A DNA stretch of 64,000 nt, from NCBI GenBank assembly GCA_900455155.1, contig UGUC01000002.1:744001-808000 (forward strand), given 5' to 3'. The stretch's first letter is position 1. Each line of letters begins with the position of its first letter. Position numbers and translations under genes: made by a program. Source of the DNA: Providencia stuartii. Lineage in GTDB: Bacteria; Pseudomonadota; Gammaproteobacteria; Enterobacterales; Enterobacteriaceae. The notes beneath the pieces were generated by a model, which worked only from the letters and a program-made list of their open reading frames with translations, had not been told where the DNA came from and did not search any database. Positions 60,589 through 64,000 of this stretch are shown piece after piece.

Positions 60589-61239
60589 ATGATTAGATTA
60601 TTTCTATTTTTAATATTTGTGTTCCCTTCAATCACATACGCTGCAAGTTTTGATTGTGCTAAGGCTCAGAGTAATGTGGAAAAACTAATATGCAATACTC
60701 CTGAGCTATCTAAAGCAGATGATGAATTATATGTTGATTATCTGCAAGCAAAGTTAGTAACTGGAAACAGCGATGAATTTAAGAGGTTAGTTAAAAAGAA
60801 TTGGGAATTGCGGGTTAAAAATTGCGATACAAAGTCGTGCTTGCTAGATTGGTATCATCGCTCAACGATTATTTATAGAAATATTGCTGCTAGCCAACCA
60901 GTAGATGAGCAAGATATATCTGAATTTAATTATTATTATAATTCGCCAGTAAAGTTAAGAGGCGTTATTAGATTAGAAAAACCAGATGGGTTCTTAACAT
61001 TAAGAACAGATAATATAATTTCTGTCTCATCAAAAGAACCGGAAGATAGTGAGGGAGAGCCCACTGAATGGGGGATAGGTGCTTTGCATTTAGCACCAAG
61101 AAATTCAGATCAATTTAATCAGCTAAAAGAGATCCAAGGTAAAAAGGTAGATATCACTTGTGACCTATACCATGCAACTAATATTCATCACAAAACTCCG
61201 GTTCTTTGCAGTGTTGAACATTATGTTTTGGTTAAGTAA
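60589..61239 (+). CDS. Secreted LprI/DUF1311 plus DUF4431 protein
   Basis: 216 residues. Signal peptide (MIRLFLFLIFVFPSITYAAS). Residues 20-85 form a lysozyme-inhibitor LprI (DUF1311) domain: FDCAKAQSNVEKLICNTPEL, DDELYVDYLQA, KNCDTKSCLLDWYHRS with paired Cys. Residues 100-216 resemble DUF4431: YYYNSPVKLRGVIRLE and VDITCDLYHATNIHHKTPV. A periplasmic protein, possibly protecting against lysozyme-type enzymes. It is 80 bases before the leader of CRISPR array 2. Confidence 0.8.
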   Translation: MIRLFLFLIFVFPSITYAASFDCAKAQSNVEKLICNTPELSKADDELYVDYLQAKLVTGNSDEFKRLVKKNWELRVKNCDTKSCLLDWYHRSTIIYRNIAASQPVDEQDISEFNYYYNSPVKLRGVIRLEKPDGFLTLRTDNIISVSSKEPEDSEGEPTEWGIGALHLAPRNSDQFNQLKEIQGKKVDITCDLYHATNIHHKTPVLCSVEHYVLVK

Positions 61240-61329
61240 TTGGCAGTATGGCATAAAACTGAAAACATAAAGTATCGTAGAAAAATGAAATAGGGCAACC
61301 TGCTATTCGTTTGTGATGAGTGACTGAAG

Positions 61330-61483
61330 GTACGATATTTTTATCTTTTTTTACCCTTTATTTTTTGCTCAAAAAATTTCCCTTTAAAAATAATAAGTTA
61401 TATTATGTCGTAGAAATGAAGGTATTTTGCATAAAATCGTTGTAATTTATTGTTGCGCTAAGATTTTTTCCTGATAATTTATA
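61330..61483 (+). promoter_or_regulatory. Leader of CRISPR array 2
   Basis: AT-rich region with the same ordered blocks as the array 1 leader (TTACCCTTTATTTTTT, GAAGGTATTTT, CATAAAATC, GTAATTTATTGTTG, TGATAATTTATAG). Conservation across 19 kb shows the two leaders share an origin or function. Confidence 0.8.
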
Positions 61484-62232
61484 GTGTACTGCCGCATAGG
61501 CAGCTTAGAAATAACAATCACCGATGTAATGGCCTCGCTTGGTGTGTACTGCCGCATAGGCAGCTTAGAAATAACAATCACCGATGTAATGGCCTCGCTT
61601 GGTGTGTACTGCCGCATAGGCAGCTTAGAAACTACGTCCATTCTCCATTTCCTGTAGTGTCATGTGTACTGCCGCATAGGCAGCTTAGAAAAATTGTTAC
61701 CTAACCCGATCGCATCAATGACGGTGTACTGCCGCATAGGCAGCTTAGAAACACGATACAAAATCAGGGTGGATCACCATTATTGTGTACTGCCGCATAG
61801 GCAGCTTAGAAATCATCTTTCATTCCTGTATATGTAAAAGGCCAGTGTACTGCCGCATAGGCAGCTTAGAAAATTAGCCTGCTTCCTTGCTCTGCAACTG
61901 AGTTGTGTACTGCCGCATAGGCAGCTTAGAAAAGTGGCTTCATTTGTTCAACGGTATCACCCGCGTGTACTGCCGCATAGGCAGCTTAGAAAGATTGAAA
62001 CTAAATTCATTGATGCGCCTCATGGTGTACTGCCGCATAGGCAGCTTAGAAAGCCATCAAGATAAACCATGAGATCATCCAGTAGTGTACTGCCGCATAG
62101 GCAGCTTAGAAAAAATCATCATGATGAAAGAAAGCCAACATGCCGTGTACTGCCGCATAGGCAGCTTAGAAAAAATCCTTAATGGCGAATGAGAACGTGA
62201 TTACGTGTACTGCCGCATAGGCAGCTTAGAAA
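61484..62232 (+). CRISPR. Type I-F CRISPR array 2 (13 full repeats plus a truncated one)
   Basis: 28-base repeats at 61484, 61544, 61604, 61664, 61724, 61785, 61845, 61905, 61965, 62025, 62085, 62145 and 62205. Spacers are 32 bases, except 33 at 61752-61784. The repeat begins GTGTACTGCC and has hairpin CTGCCGCATAGGCAG; it differs from array 1 at positions 3, 4 and 12, uniformly in all copies. The first two spacers (61512-61543, 61572-61603) are identical. After a 13th spacer, an 11-base repeat start (62265-62275) breaks off into unrelated sequence. No cas gene is near. Confidence 0.97.
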
Positions 62233-62275
62233 TTGGCGATATCGCACTCATGGATGATTTTTTGGTGTACTCCGG

Positions 62276-62371
62276 ATGCAACTCCCGCTATCGCTGGCAA
62301 CACCAGAGGAAATTGTAAAACCAAAACAAATAGTGAAAGTAAAACAAATTATGCGGGAACCATATATTTGA
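62276..62371 (+). pseudogene. Gene fragment abutting CRISPR array 2
   Basis: An open frame with no start begins at the broken last repeat: QLPLSLATPEEIVKPKQIVK, VKQIMREPYI, stop. The protein is basic and not recognised. It looks like the tail of a gene whose front was lost where the array ends, as at array 1. Confidence 0.35.
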
Positions 62372-62392
62372 CATAACCTAAAACAGCAAAGT

Positions 62393-62887
62393 TTATCGAT
62401 TATATTCGTGAAGCATTACACCATCAACATGCAAAAAGGCATCTCTTAGTATTCCCAATGATTGAAACTCATTTAACTTATGATAATACGTCGACTCTAC
62501 CTGTTCACGGGTAAGGCCTGTGAGGTAATCACTTTGTTGATTTGTTTCCCAATAAATCTCACCTTTTCCTTTTATGAAGTATCCTCTTAAAAATCCAGGC
62601 CATTTATCACGCATGTTAGATATCAACAGAGCGTGGCTATCAGGCTGTGTTGCTTGAAATTCATGAAAAAAATCACCCCTAAAGATAAAAATATTATTGC
62701 ATTTAGTACATTGATAGATATCTCTTACATACTTGTATGCTACAGAAGCAAAATTATCTCTAGACTCCCCTTCTAGTTCATCAAGAAAATCATAGAAGTC
62801 TTGATCAGAGATGTAATAAGCCTTATAACTAAGATAATCTGTATTATCCCTAATTATATGACCGCAGCTACATTGAAACTTAGACAT
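62393..62887 (-). CDS. Hypothetical protein with zinc-ribbon-like Cys pairs
   Basis: 164 residues. CSCGHIIRD at the N-terminus and YQCTKCNNIFIF at about residue 60 form two CxC/CxxC knuckles, probably one zinc site. The rest is acidic and helical (DQDFYDFLDELEGESRDNFA) with a C-terminal region YHKLNEFQSLGILRDAFLHV. The size and composition are like polymorphic-toxin immunity proteins, but no toxin gene is nearby. Intact, standalone. Confidence 0.6.
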   Translation of the reverse strand: MSKFQCSCGHIIRDNTDYLSYKAYYISDQDFYDFLDELEGESRDNFASVAYKYVRDIYQCTKCNNIFIFRGDFFHEFQATQPDSHALLISNMRDKWPGFLRGYFIKGKGEIYWETNQQSDYLTGLTREQVESTYYHKLNEFQSLGILRDAFLHVDGVMLHEYNR

Positions 62888-63275
62888 TTAATATTGACCT
62901 CATAATTCTGGATTTAGAATAAGATTATCACCAATATTAATAATACATAATGTTAGATAAAAACATCATAAATATCTTAAAATTACCTAGAGTGATAAAT
63001 ATAACAGTATGTTAAATAAAAACACACTGAATTGACGTAAACACGGGCTTATAGGCTTACAAATCAAACTTGCTCATGGATATCTTATCAATTAATCTCT
63101 TTAGTAAATGGTCATTATTTTTTCCACACTGGGGATGGCTAATTTTTGAGGCGCTTAACCCATGATATTGGGTACGACTCATTGTATTTATTGCTTAGTC
63201 AAGTGAGATAATCTTTGATTAAAATACACTAGTATGAAAAGATTACCATTAATGTATTAGAGTAAGAGGAAATGC
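62888..63275. other. Intergenic stretch with a terminase small-subunit fossil
   Basis: 388 bases. At 63043-63093 the plus strand translates GLIGLQIKLAHGYLIN, which matches GLNDSQVKLVNEYLID of the terminase gene at 47.7 kb; the DNA is also about 70-75% alike there. Only this short fossil remains. The last 40 bases carry the ribosome-binding site of the EF-Tu-like gene. Confidence 0.5.
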
Positions 63276-64000
63276 GTGTCAATGAAGGCAATATATTTAT
63301 TACTGGGGTTGCTGTTTTCATCTTTTGCATTCTCAGCTGAAAACTCAGTGATGATCCTTGGCGATGATTATAGGCATACCTTAGTTAAGGAGCTAGAAGG
63401 GGCAACATTTGTAACTCATGGAAAGAATGACTCACTCATTCAGCAGGTTAAACAAGCATTTAATCAAGACAGTATTATTTTGGTTATTAACATGGCGGAT
63501 GGACCAACTCAAAATCTTAGAGAATCCATCTTAATAGCAAGGCAATCAGGTCATAATTCTGTCCAAGTTTATTATCATGGTAAGCATTTACCAAAAGAGA
63601 TGCTTAATGATGATGACTTTAAAAAGCTAATGACACTTGTTGTTAAGGAAGTTAACGAATTATTGGATCTGTATGAAATCCAAATAACAGGGGCTTATTA
63701 TGATTGGGAAAGAGATTTTCCAGAAAAATTTCAGTTACAAAAAAATATTATGGCTAAATTTAGTCCAGAGCCTAACACGTTAATGACTGAAATACATAGT
63801 TATGCCTATGTGTTTACAAAGGAAGAAGCAAGTAATAATACTATCATCACTGATGGAACGGTATTGGCATTTGCTTGTCAGGATGTCATTGGTAATGCGA
63901 CTGTTCGAAGCCAAGATCCCATAAAGAGAGGTGGGAATTATTCTCACATAGTATTGGAGTTAGAAAAGCCAACATTAATCCCTTTACACGCACGATGCTT
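63276..64000 (+). CDS. Secreted degenerate EF-Tu-like protein, 3' end outside the window
   Basis: 241 codons are visible from GTG 63276 (AGAGGA about 6 bases upstream; ATG 63282 is the alternative). Signal peptide KAIYLLLGLLFSSFAFSAEN. The body follows EF-Tu: THGKND in place of DHGKTT, DSIILVINMADGPTQNLRES and ILIARQ against AILVVAATDGP and ILLGRQ, EVNELLDLYE against EVRELLSQYD, then domain 3, SYAYVFTKEEA against SEVYILSKDEG, and DVIGNATV against DVTGTIEL. Switch regions, NKxD and domain 2 are missing, so it cannot bind GTP normally. Inferred periplasmic or surface protein of unknown role. The domain 3 match nears its end at the window edge. Confidence 0.7.
   Translation, partial: MSMKAIYLLLGLLFSSFAFSAENSVMILGDDYRHTLVKELEGATFVTHGKNDSLIQQVKQAFNQDSIILVINMADGPTQNLRESILIARQSGHNSVQVYYHGKHLPKEMLNDDDFKKLMTLVVKEVNELLDLYEIQITGAYYDWERDFPEKFQLQKNIMAKFSPEPNTLMTEIHSYAYVFTKEEASNNTIITDGTVLAFACQDVIGNATVRSQDPIKRGGNYSHIVLELEKPTLIPLHARC

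Noticed and set aside
61447..61641. Minus-strand ORF across the start of array 2
   Set aside because: Same cause: its KLPMRQYT repeats are read from CRISPR repeats.
42571..62264. Self-targeting by CRISPR spacers
   Set aside because: I looked by eye for spacer matches in the phage DNA of the window and saw none, but this was not exhaustive; a computed search is needed.

Overview
The window looks like a chromosomal segment of an enteric gamma-proteobacterium of the Morganellaceae, most likely Providencia. The grounds are the moderate-to-low GC, the conserved uvrY-uvrC-pgsA-tRNA(Gly-Cys-Leu) core block, a complete citrate-fermentation locus with enteric gene order, and enteric-type DtpA, PepT and PsiE. 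The genus is an inference. Many clearly conserved genes (uvrC, dtpA, pepT, abgT, almost every cit gene) carry single-base frameshifts, usually at homopolymer runs. I read most of these as sequencing or assembly errors rather than true pseudogenes, and I give reconstructed full-length coordinates.

Region 1 (1-41.2 kb) is ordinary chromosome. It starts inside betA and holds cutA, several carboxylate or anion carriers (a DASS carrier, a CitMHS carrier, CitT, an AEC carrier, AbgT), an OYE-type oxidoreductase, and a two-gene RNA-repair cassette (RNA ligase plus HD/kinase end-healing protein). The citrate locus has citCDEFXG, citT and a PrpF-like isomerase on the minus strand, with citAB divergent. 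These genes would import citrate, charge citrate lyase with its prosthetic group, cleave citrate, and switch on through the CitAB sensor pair. Then come a Sel1-repeat protein, dtpA, a DUF4822 protein, a YggF/GlpX-type phosphatase, a DUF2339/DUF3999 membrane pair, psiE, abgT, pepT, a UvrY-type regulator with a degenerate receiver domain, uvrC, pgsA and three tRNAs.

Region 2 (41.2 kb to the end) is an accessory island starting at tRNA-Leu(UAA). A decayed tyrosine integrase sits just past the tRNA. It is followed by a type I-F CRISPR array (9 repeats), lambda-like prophage debris (DUF1367 end, Ref-type nuclease, Q antiterminator, HNH nuclease, holin, deleted endolysin/Rz, Rz1, terminase small subunit), an IS3-family element, and a P2-like right-end module (cos-like site, OLD nuclease, replication protein A). 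Further on are terminase fragments, a CPBP protease, a Doc-like toxin, a DJ-1/PfpI protein, an intracellular-type GH18 chitinase, an LprI/DUF4431 protein and a second I-F array (13 repeats, different repeat variant, homologous leader). No cas gene is visible anywhere.

The last gene, running off the end, encodes a signal-peptide-bearing relative of EF-Tu that has lost the GTPase motifs and domain 2. I consider it the most unusual protein in the window. Other points worth a look are the two orphan CRISPR arrays bracketing the prophage debris, the P2 module spliced into a terminase gene with a 34-bp flanking repeat, a pair of paralogous small membrane proteins 13.7 kb apart, and the UvrY homologue lacking its phospho-acceptor aspartate.
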